Below, in pieces: positions 56,910 through 64,000 of a stretch of 64,000 nt of DNA. The DNA comes from an uncultured Bacteroidia bacterium (GTDB lineage: Bacteria > Bacteroidota > Bacteroidia > Bacteroidales > F082). The first letter of the stretch is position 1. Each line of letters begins with the position of its first letter. The stretch is from the NCBI GenBank assembly GCA_902786745.1, contig CADADR010000001.1, forward strand, positions 186,001 to 250,000, read 5' to 3'. The notes under the pieces are model-generated. The model worked only from the letters and a program-made list of their open reading frames with translations. It had not been told where the DNA came from and searched no databases. The position numbers and the translations under genes are program-made.

Positions 56910-58424
56910 ATGAAGCGGATAACAAGCATTATTTGGATGGTACTTTTAGGTTTGGTTTTCGGTTGTGAGGCATACTCACAGACTGAATATCAGGCGTATA
57001 CCTATCCTAATGGACAGATAGCCAGCGAAGGAACACTGCTCGACGGCAAGCCTGACGGACTTTGGAAGACCTACTACGAGAACGGTCAGCTGAAATCGAT
57101 CGGCAAGCGTACTGATTTCCTGCTCGACAGCACCTGGGTGTTCTTCTCCGAGACGGGCGACACCACTTTGGTAGTCAACTACCGAAAAGACCTGAAAAAC
57201 GGACCTCGCTTTACCTACGGTAAAGACGACATATTGATGGAGCCCTATGTGAACGACGTCAAACAAGGCGAAGGCAAACGATACGACCGAAAGGGTCATC
57301 TGATGCAAACAATCTCCTATAAAAATGGTCTGGAAGAAGGCATCTCACCTGTGTTTGACACAACGGGACTGTTGCGCGAGATTGTCACTTACCGAAAAGG
57401 TTTCATCATGACGCGCGAAGCTTTGAACCGTTATGATCGCGAAGGCAAGAAACATGGTTACTGGAAGACTTTCTATAACGATTGGAGTTTGCACACCGAG
57501 TGTTATTATCGTCATGGCTTGCGCGATGGCTTCTACAAGGAATATGACGAAAAAGGCAACCTGAAGAAGATCACCAAATATGTGAACGATGTGGAACAGG
57601 TGCTCGAAGGCGACCAGAAGCCGCTCATCGTGAAGCATGAGTATTATCCCAACGGTAAGGTGCGCCGTGAGGCATCGTTTCGCGACGGCAAACGCGAAGG
57701 CGTGTGGCGTGAGTTTGACGAAGAAGGCAATGTGATCAACTCGCAGACCTATAAGAAAGGTGCCTTGGTGGGCGAGGGCATCGTAGACACCGACGGCAAA
57801 CGTCGTGGCGAATACAAGGAGTTCTATCCCGACAGCACCTTGCGTGCCGAAGGTCTTTTCATCGACGGCGAACGCTCGGGCGTGTGGAAGTTCTACTATC
57901 ATAACGGACAGTTGCAGGAGATAGGAACCTACAAGGAAGGTCAGCCCGATGGTGCTTGGACATGGTATTACGACAACGGACAGAAACAGATTGAAGAGCA
58001 GTTCTACAAGAGTTTGCCCAACGGCCCTTACAAGGAATACGACACCAAAGGCAATGTGATCGTGACAGGCACCTATTTCGATGGTATGAAAAACGGCAAG
58101 TGGACCGAGCAGATCGGCGACATGCGCACCCAGGGCGAATACCGCAATGACAAGCAGGTGGGCGAGTGGGTGTCGTACTACGACAACGACAAGTTGGCCT
58201 TCAGAGGTTCATTCAATGCAGGTTATCCTGATGGCGAGCATTTCTTCTATTACGAAAACGGGAAACTGCGTGAAATCCAAAAATATGCCGTTGGCGTGAA
58301 GCATGGCGACTGGAAGAAATATCTTGATACGGGACAATTGTATTTCACCATCACTTACGATCATGGCAAAGAAGTGAAATACGACGGCGAGGCTTTGGAG
58401 GAAAGTGAAATCATTAAAGAATGA
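56910..58424 (+). CDS. Exported MORN/YwqK-type repeat protein
   Basis: 504 residues with an N-terminal signal (ITSIIWMVLLGLVFGCEAYSQ) that could also be read as a lipobox at the Cys. The rest is a long series of about 18 MORN-like repeats of 22-24 residues (pattern G.W..YY.NGQL..EG.Y..G..DG), the type found in YwqK antitoxin-family annotations. MORN sheets form elongated scaffolds and bind lipids or proteins; the antitoxin name is historical and no toxin gene is beside it. The stop overlaps the next gene by 4 bases (ATGA), so it is translated together with the LD-carboxypeptidase. Confidence 0.85.
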   Translation: MKRITSIIWMVLLGLVFGCEAYSQTEYQAYTYPNGQIASEGTLLDGKPDGLWKTYYENGQLKSIGKRTDFLLDSTWVFFSETGDTTLVVNYRKDLKNGPRFTYGKDDILMEPYVNDVKQGEGKRYDRKGHLMQTISYKNGLEEGISPVFDTTGLLREIVTYRKGFIMTREALNRYDREGKKHGYWKTFYNDWSLHTECYYRHGLRDGFYKEYDEKGNLKKITKYVNDVEQVLEGDQKPLIVKHEYYPNGKVRREASFRDGKREGVWREFDEEGNVINSQTYKKGALVGEGIVDTDGKRRGEYKEFYPDSTLRAEGLFIDGERSGVWKFYYHNGQLQEIGTYKEGQPDGAWTWYYDNGQKQIEEQFYKSLPNGPYKEYDTKGNVIVTGTYFDGMKNGKWTEQIGDMRTQGEYRNDKQVGEWVSYYDNDKLAFRGSFNAGYPDGEHFFYYENGKLREIQKYAVGVKHGDWKKYLDTGQLYFTITYDHGKEVKYDGEALEESEIIKE

Positions 58425-59320
58425 AAAAGATTCCCTATTTAAAACCAGGTTCAAAGGTCGCTATTGTAGCCCCGGCGCGAAAGGTCAAGCCTAACGAGAT
58501 GTTGTTTGCCATCAATTGGCTTAAAGAGCATGGTTTCGTTCCCGTTTATGACGACAGGTTGTATTCCATCGACCATATCTTTGCGGGTAGCGATGAGTTT
58601 CGTGCGGCTGTCATGCAAGAATACATGGATAACGATGACATCGATGCCATTTGGTTTGCCCGAGCTGGTTATGGATGCATCCGCATCATTGACAAACTCG
58701 ACTTCAGCCATTTTCTTTCCCATCCGAAGTGGATTATAGGCTTCAGTGATGCGACGGTATTCCATGGCAAATTGAGTCGTTTGGGCTGTCCAAGCCTTCA
58801 TGCTTCCATGCCGTTTTTCTTGGAGCACAAGACCCCAGAGGCCTTACAGTCGCTTTATGATGCCTTGACGGGCAGCACCCTATATTATGAATTTCCAACG
58901 CATCCGCTTAATCGTTTTGGTGAGGTTGAAGGCGAAATCGTTGGTGGCAATCTTTCCGTTATGTATGGCATGATGGGTTCTGATACCTTCCCTGAAACGG
59001 ATGGGAAGATACTCTTTATAGAAGATGTGGATGAATACATCTATCATATCGACCGCATGATGCATGCCTTGAAACGAGCAGGCATACTATCGCATCTGAA
59101 GGCTCTCGTTGTGGGTGGTTTGACACAAATTCACGACAACACCGATCCTTTCGGAAAGACCGTCGAAGAAGTGATTGCCGAAGCCGTCAGCGACTACGAT
59201 TACCCCTTGTGTTTCGGTTTTCCTGCAGGGCATTTTTCCGACAATAGATCGATTGTTTTCGGCCAAAAAGTAAAGTTAGTATTAGACAAGGACAATAGTC
59301 ATTTCTCCTTGGCAATTTGA
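58421..59320 (+). CDS. LD-carboxypeptidase (peptidase family S66)
   Basis: 299 residues, normal for the LdcA family. The nucleophile Ser is in WIIGFSDATVFHGKL (near residue 107), the Glu of the triad in ILFIEDVDEYIYHIDRM (about 200) and the His in CFGFPAGHFSDNRSIVFGQ (about 276). The family cuts the L-Lys/DAP-D-Ala bond of murein tetrapeptides during cell-wall recycling in the cytoplasm; microcin-resistance homologues exist. It starts within the ATGA at the end of the MORN gene. Its last 22 bases overlap the end of the convergent CARF nuclease gene. Confidence 0.92.
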   Translation: MKKIPYLKPGSKVAIVAPARKVKPNEMLFAINWLKEHGFVPVYDDRLYSIDHIFAGSDEFRAAVMQEYMDNDDIDAIWFARAGYGCIRIIDKLDFSHFLSHPKWIIGFSDATVFHGKLSRLGCPSLHASMPFFLEHKTPEALQSLYDALTGSTLYYEFPTHPLNRFGEVEGEIVGGNLSVMYGMMGSDTFPETDGKILFIEDVDEYIYHIDRMMHALKRAGILSHLKALVVGGLTQIHDNTDPFGKTVEEVIAEAVSDYDYPLCFGFPAGHFSDNRSIVFGQKVKLVLDKDNSHFSLAI

Positions 59321-60459
59321 TTCATCTCTTTCAAAATATGCTTTAAATTCTCTGGCTTGGTCAAATTAAGCCAATCGCAGAAGGTGATGCCCATGTATTT
59401 GGCGGTCTTTTTCCAAACGCCCTTGTGGTCTTTCTTCAGCGAGAAGATGTAGGAATTGCTAGTGCCAAGCAGCACCTCCTTCAGGGCACAGACCTTATAC
59501 ACGATCTCGTTGAAGAGGCTCTCACTCGTAACCCCGGTCTTACACTCGATGACAAACAGCTTGTTGGCCTTGATGAAACACACATCCAATTCGTTGTTGT
59601 GCTTGATGACGCCATTGGAGATGTGCACGCCCATGGCGATGTCATCGGGCTTGAGCACCTCCTTGATGAGCGCATACACATATTCCTCAAACCATCCTCC
59701 TGTGAGGTATTCCATCTCGTAGCTTTGGAGCGAGTCGCTTTGCTCAGGCTTGAAACCGATGTAGTTCAAGAACTTGCTGAGGGCAGGAATGGCAGTCATA
59801 TTGTCCTTGGTGGGCTTTTCTGCTTCAGCGATGCGAAGGTAGTTCCAATTGCGGTACCTCTCGCGTAAGGCAGTCATCACCTCATAGTCACCACGCCCCA
59901 ACAAGCTCTGCGAAAACATGGTGAACAGATGCTGCGAGAATGACGTTTCCTTCACCTGTTTGCGTGGCTCATCAACATCGCTCTGCAGCCCGTATAGCCC
60001 GAAGTACTCCTTCAAAGTCATCCTGTGCTTGATGGGGAAGACCTCATCGTCGTCGTCGTAGATGCTGTGGTCGAAGATGGTCTTCACGATCTGGTTCTCA
60101 CGCGTCTGAGTATAGAAAAACAGGGTGTTGAACTCCTCAAACACATGCTGCACCGAGAGGGTCATGTAACGGTTGCCTCCCGCCAGATTCAGGTAATACT
60201 GGGTCTTGCCATCCAACTCGTTTTTGATGGTACGGCAGATGTGCTCATAGAGGAAATTCTCTTGAAAACGCTTTACGATGATGCGCTGCACATGGTTTTC
60301 GTCCACCTCCAGCTGTTGGGTGAGGAGTTGGATGCAGTCGGCTTCCTCTTCGGGAGAGATGAACAGCAATCCGTCGCCTTCTTCATAGAATTCCTTGGTG
60401 AAAAGGTAAGCCGGCAACGGGTTGCTTTTGTCGATGATATTGACGATGGTTTTTGACAT
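59299..60459 (-). CDS. CARF-domain nuclease of the Card1/Can2 (DUF1887) type
   Basis: 386 residues. Residues 1-145 form a CARF domain: a strand start TIVNIID, and the ligand-loop NLAGGNRYMTLS at 91-102, equivalent to the NxTGGTKxM loop that holds cyclic tetra-adenylate. The C-terminal part begins YLTGGWFEEYVYALIKEV (251-268), almost letter for letter as in Treponema Card1, followed by the PD-(D/E)xK core NELDV (Glu290, Asp292) and VIECKTG (Glu305, Lys307). Card1/Can2 enzymes are dimers activated by cyclic oligoadenylate from type III CRISPR complexes and cut single-stranded nucleic acid or nicked DNA. There are no cas genes or repeats in this window. Nearest genes are housekeeping, so the effector is isolated here. 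Confidence 0.9.
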   Translation of the reverse strand: MSKTIVNIIDKSNPLPAYLFTKEFYEEGDGLLFISPEEEADCIQLLTQQLEVDENHVQRIIVKRFQENFLYEHICRTIKNELDGKTQYYLNLAGGNRYMTLSVQHVFEEFNTLFFYTQTRENQIVKTIFDHSIYDDDDEVFPIKHRMTLKEYFGLYGLQSDVDEPRKQVKETSFSQHLFTMFSQSLLGRGDYEVMTALRERYRNWNYLRIAEAEKPTKDNMTAIPALSKFLNYIGFKPEQSDSLQSYEMEYLTGGWFEEYVYALIKEVLKPDDIAMGVHISNGVIKHNNELDVCFIKANKLFVIECKTGVTSESLFNEIVYKVCALKEVLLGTSNSYIFSLKKDHKGVWKKTAKYMGITFCDWLNLTKPENLKHILKEMNQIAKEK

Positions 60460-60466
60460 AGCCTAA

Positions 60467-61873
60467 TTATTCAACAACGATTTTATGTGTTATTCCGTTT
60501 AAAATGACGAGATACAAACCACGTGGTAGTTCAACCGTTTCCTTGCCATCAATTTGCTTGGTGAAGACGACTTGACCAAGTGTGTTTGTGATGGTCATTC
60601 TTCCCCGACCTTCCACCATGAAACGGCCTTGAGCGGGATTGGGCGAAACTTCAAACAGGGCGGTATTCAACTCCTTGACGGCGTCATAGCCAACGAAAGG
60701 AATAAAAGTCACCAAACCCAGGTTTGGGTTGTCGTTTTGATGGAAGATATGGTCTTCAACCTCTTGTTCGCTTGTGGTGCCCCAATCGTTGCCTACGGCC
60801 ATGATGTCGCAGGTGGAGTTGTCATAAAGGTCATACACCATGCCGCTGTTGCCATTGTTATGGATTTCGTTATGCCCCCAATCGTCTTCGGTGCCCAAGT
60901 TGATGTCGAAAGCATTGATGGCGGTGATGCCCCACAAGTTGCCAGTGATGACATTGTTACGGATGACGGCCTTGTTGTTTTCGTCCATGCCATAGATGCT
61001 GATGCCGCTGCCACCGTTCATGGGGTTGTCGTCATGATAGTTGTCGATGAATTGGTTTCCAACGATTGTTGAACTCAGGTGATAGCCTTGTTGGTTGTAG
61101 CCATAGCGGTTGTTTTTGATGACGTTGTCTTTCAGCAGGATCTTCGTTTCGCCCGTACCCATAAGGTCGGCCACCGAGACGCCACCCGTGTGAAACTGGG
61201 CATAGGTGCCGTCAATGAGATTTCCGACGATATAAATGGTGTCTTCACTGCCCGGTCCCAGGTTGATTTGGGGCATGTTGGCGCCATCCACATTCGAGTC
61301 AAACTCACAGTTCATGATTTTGGGTGAGCTTTGTCCGTTGGCTGGCGAGCTAATGGCCGCACCTTCATTCAACAGGAAATAGCAATTCTCGATGATAGGG
61401 TTGCTATTGAAAATATCAATAGCGGAATGGCAATAGTCTGTGTTGAAATACACAAACTTGACATCGTCGAAGTGAACGTCCGATTCAATGAGTTTGATGC
61501 CGGCGCCATCGCTGAAGTACATCTTCTTGAGGTCACAATCCATGGCGTTTTCAAACCTCATGCTGAAAGAAGGATCGCCCATGACGGACACACGGTTGGC
61601 GTTTTCGCAGATCATGGAACCGTTGATGGTGATCAAAGCTTCTTCAACGTAGATTTTCTGAAATCCATTGTCGATTTTCAAGACATCGTTTTGCGCGATG
61701 GTCAGGTCGGCATGGATATGGTAGTTGGTGGCATCGAAGGTGACCACACCGTCAGTGACATTGACGAGTTCGCTCATGGTGTAGGTCGTGCCGTTGCCGG
61801 GGCTTGTCCATTGAGCGTTCAGCATCGACCAAAGGCCGATGCTGAACGATATCAATAATGCTATTTTTCTCAT
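60467..61873 (-). CDS. Secreted right-handed beta-helix protein with T9SS sorting domain
   Basis: 468 residues with signal peptide (RKIALLISFSIGLWSMLNAQ). The body is a parallel beta-helix of repeated short coils with many Asn and Gly (NRVSVMGDPSFSMRFENAMDCDLKKMYF ... NNKAVIRNNVITGNLWGITAINAFDI), the fold of pectate-lyase-like and adhesin proteins. The last 70 residues are a type A sorting domain (VSPNPAQGRFMVEG, ITNTLGQVV, ELPRGLYLVILNG, HKIVVE). Expected on the cell surface; carbohydrate binding or cleavage is possible, but I see no catalytic set. It follows pgk by 5 bases. Confidence 0.85.
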   Translation of the reverse strand: MRKIALLISFSIGLWSMLNAQWTSPGNGTTYTMSELVNVTDGVVTFDATNYHIHADLTIAQNDVLKIDNGFQKIYVEEALITINGSMICENANRVSVMGDPSFSMRFENAMDCDLKKMYFSDGAGIKLIESDVHFDDVKFVYFNTDYCHSAIDIFNSNPIIENCYFLLNEGAAISSPANGQSSPKIMNCEFDSNVDGANMPQINLGPGSEDTIYIVGNLIDGTYAQFHTGGVSVADLMGTGETKILLKDNVIKNNRYGYNQQGYHLSSTIVGNQFIDNYHDDNPMNGGSGISIYGMDENNKAVIRNNVITGNLWGITAINAFDINLGTEDDWGHNEIHNNGNSGMVYDLYDNSTCDIMAVGNDWGTTSEQEVEDHIFHQNDNPNLGLVTFIPFVGYDAVKELNTALFEVSPNPAQGRFMVEGRGRMTITNTLGQVVFTKQIDGKETVELPRGLYLVILNGITHKIVVE

Positions 61874-61878
61874 GACAC

Positions 61879-63129
61879 TTACTTCTTAATCGCCGCAATA
61901 CCAGGAAGTTCCTTGCCTTCGATGGCCTCAAGCAGGGCACCGCCGCCAGTGGAGACGTAGCTCACTTGGTCAGCCAAGCCGAACTTGTTGATGCATGCAA
62001 CAGAGTCGCCGCCGCCGATGAGCGAGAAAGCACCGTCTTTGGTGGCTGCAGCAATGGCCTCAGCGATGGACTTGGAGCCTTGGGCGAAGGTGTCGAACTC
62101 AAACACGCCGCAGGGACCGTTCCAAAGGATGGTCTTGGAGCCTTTGATGACATTGGCAAACAATTCGCGGGTCTTCGGGCCGATGTCCATGCCTTCCCAG
62201 CCTTCGGGAATGTTCATTGGGTCGACGACTTGCGTGTCGGCATCGTTGGCAAACTTGTTGCCCACCACGCAATCTTCGGCAAGCACCAGCTTGACGCCCT
62301 TTTCCTTGGCCTTGGCGAGGATGTCGAGAGCGAGGTCGAGCTTGTCGTCTTCGCAGATGGAGTTGCCAATTTTGCCGCCGAGAGCTTTCTTGAAGGTGTA
62401 GGTCATGCCACCGCAAAGGATGAGGTTGTCGACCTTGGTGAGCAGGTTCTCAATGATTTCGATCTTCGTGGAGACCTTCGAGCCACCCATGATGGCGGTG
62501 AAGGGATGCTGGATTTCGTTCATCACCTTGTTGACGGCTGCCACTTCCTTACCCATCAGGTAGCCGAACATCTTATGATCGGCATCGAAGTAGTCGGCAA
62601 TCAGAGCGGTAGAGGCATGGGCGCGGTGGGCGGTGCCGAAGGCGTCATTAATGTAATATTCGCCATAGCTGGCAAGCGTCTTGGTGAACTCTTTCTGCGA
62701 GGCCTTGATGGCTTTCTTGGCTTCGTCATAGCCTTCTTCACCCTTCTCGATGCCACGCGGCTTGCCTTCTTCCTCAGCATAGAAACGGAGGTTTTCGAGC
62801 ACCAGCACCTCACCGGGTTTCATGGCAGCCACTTGTTCAGCGGCTTTCATGCAGTCGTCGGCAAATTGCACAGGACGGCCCAGCAGCTCTTCCAGGTGCT
62901 TGATAATCGGCTTGATGGAGAACTTCGGGTCGGGGTTTTTCTTCGGACGGCCGAGGTGCGACATCAGCACGACCATGCCTTTGTCGTTCAAGACCTTATT
63001 AATGGTCGGCAGGGCGGCGCGCATACGGGTGTCGTCGGTGATGTTGAAGTTGTCGTCCAACGGGACGTTGAAATCGACGCGGATAACCACGCGTTTGTTT
63101 TCGAAATTGATTTGATCGATGTTTACCAT
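61879..63129 (-). CDS. pgk: Phosphoglycerate kinase
   Basis: 416 residues, full length. Substrate-binding RVDFNVPL (about 18-25) and SHLGRPK (about 58-64), hinge and nucleotide region [16 protein letters not shown], and the C-terminal [13 protein letters not shown] with [20 protein letters not shown] are all present. It makes ATP from 1,3-bisphosphoglycerate in glycolysis. It is preceded by the lipid kinase gene and followed 5 bases later by the T9SS protein; whether these are one transcript is uncertain because the encoded functions differ. Confidence 0.98.
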   Translation of the reverse strand: MVNIDQINFENKRVVIRVDFNVPLDDNFNITDDTRMRAALPTINKVLNDKGMVVLMSHLGRPKKNPDPKFSIKPIIKHLEELLGRPVQFADDCMKAAEQVAAMKPGEVLVLENLRFYAEEEGKPRGIEKGEEGYDEAKKAIKASQKEFTKTLASYGEYYINDAFGTAHRAHASTALIADYFDADHKMFGYLMGKEVAAVNKVMNEIQHPFTAIMGGSKVSTKIEIIENLLTKVDNLILCGGMTYTFKKALGGKIGNSICEDDKLDLALDILAKAKEKGVKLVLAEDCVVGNKFANDADTQVVDPMNIPEGWEGMDIGPKTRELFANVIKGSKTILWNGPCGVFEFDTFAQGSKSIAEAIAAATKDGAFSLIGGGDSVACINKFGLADQVSYVSTGGGALLEAIEGKELPGIAAIKK

Positions 63130-63152
63130 GGTATTATGTTTTTATGAGATGA

Positions 63153-64000
63153 TTATTTCTTGGCTTTTTTCTTGAAGCGGCTTTTCTTTTTCTTCTTTTG
63201 GTCAGGCTCTTTTGGGATGACCATGTTGATGGCCTTGGGCAGGATCTCGAAATCGAAAGGCGAGTTGTTGAGGTTCTCGCCCTCTGTTTCCACCATCAAC
63301 GAGTGGGGTGGGATGGAGACGATGTGGATCTTCTTGCCGCGGAAGGTCTGCACCTCCTTGATTTTGTGGATGAAAGTGCCGTCATAGATGTTCTTCACGT
63401 TGGCGGCAAACTTGAAGATAGACACTTTTCGGATGACGGTGACATCAAGAAGTCCATCGTCAGGGACGGCGTTGGGCATCATCATCATGCCACCACCGTT
63501 AAAGCGGCAGTTGCCTACGGAGAGGCTCAGTATGTTGTCGTCGAAGACCAGCTCGTCGTCAACAGAGAGTTGGACATGGGTGATCTTGTATTTGAACAGG
63601 CATTTCACCACGCTGATGAGATAACGTATGGTGCCCCCCTTGCCTTGTTGCTTCATCAGGTTGGTGGAGCTACACACCATCTCATCCAAACCCGTTCCGG
63701 CGGCGTTGAGGAAGAAACGTATCTTAGGGTCGCCATCGTTGTAGTAGGTCAGTTTGCCGATGTCGTGCGCGAAAGTGTGGCCCGCCTTGATGATCTTGAC
63801 CACTTCGTCATATTCCAAAGGGATGTCGAAAGTGCGACGCCAGTCGTTGCCCGTCCCAATAGGAAGGGCGGCCATGGTGATTTCATTGGTGGGTACGACA
63901 TCTTGGGTGAAGATGCCGTTGATCACTTCGTTGTTGGTGCCGTCGCCACCCACTGCGATGAATTTGCGATAGCCTTTCTCCACGATGGCGTTGCGTACGA
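63153..64000 (-). CDS. Diacylglycerol/sphingoid-type lipid kinase, YegS-like (5' end cut by the window)
   Basis: At least 282 codons are visible; the frame continues off the right edge, so the GTG inside it at 63983 is not the start. The nucleotide motif GGDGTNNEVING stands near the visible start, followed by ALPIGTGNDWRRTFDIP and AAGTGLDEMV, typical of the DAGK catalytic domain. The C-terminal half has the beta-sandwich of the family (VGNCRFNGGGMMMMPNA, PDDGLLDVTVIRK) and ends in a Lys-rich tail. It phosphorylates diacylglycerol or a long-chain base at the membrane surface. The gene lies 23 bases upstream of pgk. Confidence 0.9.
   Translation of the reverse strand, partial: VRNAIVEKGYRKFIAVGGDGTNNEVINGIFTQDVVPTNEITMAALPIGTGNDWRRTFDIPLEYDEVVKIIKAGHTFAHDIGKLTYYNDGDPKIRFFLNAAGTGLDEMVCSSTNLMKQQGKGGTIRYLISVVKCLFKYKITHVQLSVDDELVFDDNILSLSVGNCRFNGGGMMMMPNAVPDDGLLDVTVIRKVSIFKFAANVKNIYDGTFIHKIKEVQTFRGKKIHIVSIPPHSLMVETEGENLNNSPFDFEILPKAINMVIPKEPDQKKKKKSRFKKKAKK

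Noticed and set aside
56910-58424. Antitoxin of a toxin-antitoxin pair
   Set aside because: The MORN repeats give the YwqK antitoxin label in databases, but the protein is exported and no toxin gene is adjacent.
61966-63147. 393-codon open frame opposite pgk
   Set aside because: It is a shadow of the pgk coding sequence (no stop because of codon bias); the encoded peptide has no recognisable domain and pgk is unambiguous.

Overview
The window looks like chromosomal DNA of a member of the Bacteroidota, most likely order Bacteroidales from a gut-type anaerobe. Four things point there. Many genes are preceded by the Bacteroidota -7 promoter box TAnnTTTG. Two secreted proteins carry C-terminal type IX secretion (T9SS) sorting domains. 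There is a TonB-dependent receptor with an N-terminal carboxypeptidase-like domain. Several gene families are typical of the group (DUF3109, DUF4175, DUF4292, M56/BlaR1 with TonB domains). The ptb-buk pair indicates acyl-phosphate (butyrate-type) fermentation. I see no rRNA, prophage, transposase or CRISPR array.

Layout. 0-1.5 kb: partial creD with its winged-helix regulator and a membrane partner (minus). 1.5-3.6 kb: DUF3109, a carboxypeptidase-like exported protein and a ComF-type phosphoribosyltransferase (plus). 3.6-5.6 kb: buk and ptb (minus). 5.7-10.3 kb: four overlapping genes for exported proteins, ending in an 825-residue leucine-rich-repeat protein. 10.3-17.7 kb: thpR, an M14 carboxypeptidase, a ROK sugar kinase, a Sel1-repeat lipoprotein, and a TonB receptor with a Cys/His-rich small exported protein. 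17.7-24.2 kb: cytidylate-kinase-like protein, nitroreductase, T9SS cargo, and an LRR-blaI-blaR1/TonB operon. 24.4-31.1 kb: tRNA-Thr, a DUF4175 giant, ybeY, mnmG and a methyltransferase. 31.3-41.1 kb: a sensor kinase, an ExbD-like lipoprotein, then flippase-dut-TPR-DUF4292-EnvC-like-SprT, an envelope cluster. 41.1-48.6 kb: CapD-type dehydratase, a FAD/Fe-S dehydrogenase, DUF3298, glycosyltransferase and a possible acyltransferase. 48.6-52.4 kb: tRNA-Asn, a PfkB kinase and an EF-G-type factor. 52.4-54.5 kb: a hypothetical protein, a structured RNA candidate and a reverse transcriptase. 54.5-59.3 kb: lutB and rpiB, a 590-bp AT-rich gap, a MORN-repeat protein and an LD-carboxypeptidase. 59.3-64 kb: a CARF-nuclease of the Card1/Can2 type, a T9SS beta-helix protein, pgk and a partial lipid kinase.

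The most interesting parts are: (i) the reverse transcriptase preceded by a region closed by a 13-bp stem, like the a1/a2 stem of retron RNAs, with a hypothetical gene upstream under the only visible promoter; (ii) an orphan Card1-like cyclic-oligoadenylate effector with no CRISPR genes nearby; (iii) an AT-rich gap with clustered DnaA-box-like sequences and two parS-like 16-mers flanking mnmG, which together suggest the origin-proximal part of the chromosome; (iv) two families of palindromic intergenic elements, one with three copies of about 128 bp and one with two copies of about 70 bp, the latter invading coding sequence.

All calls rest on reading the sequence and remembered family features. 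No database search was run.
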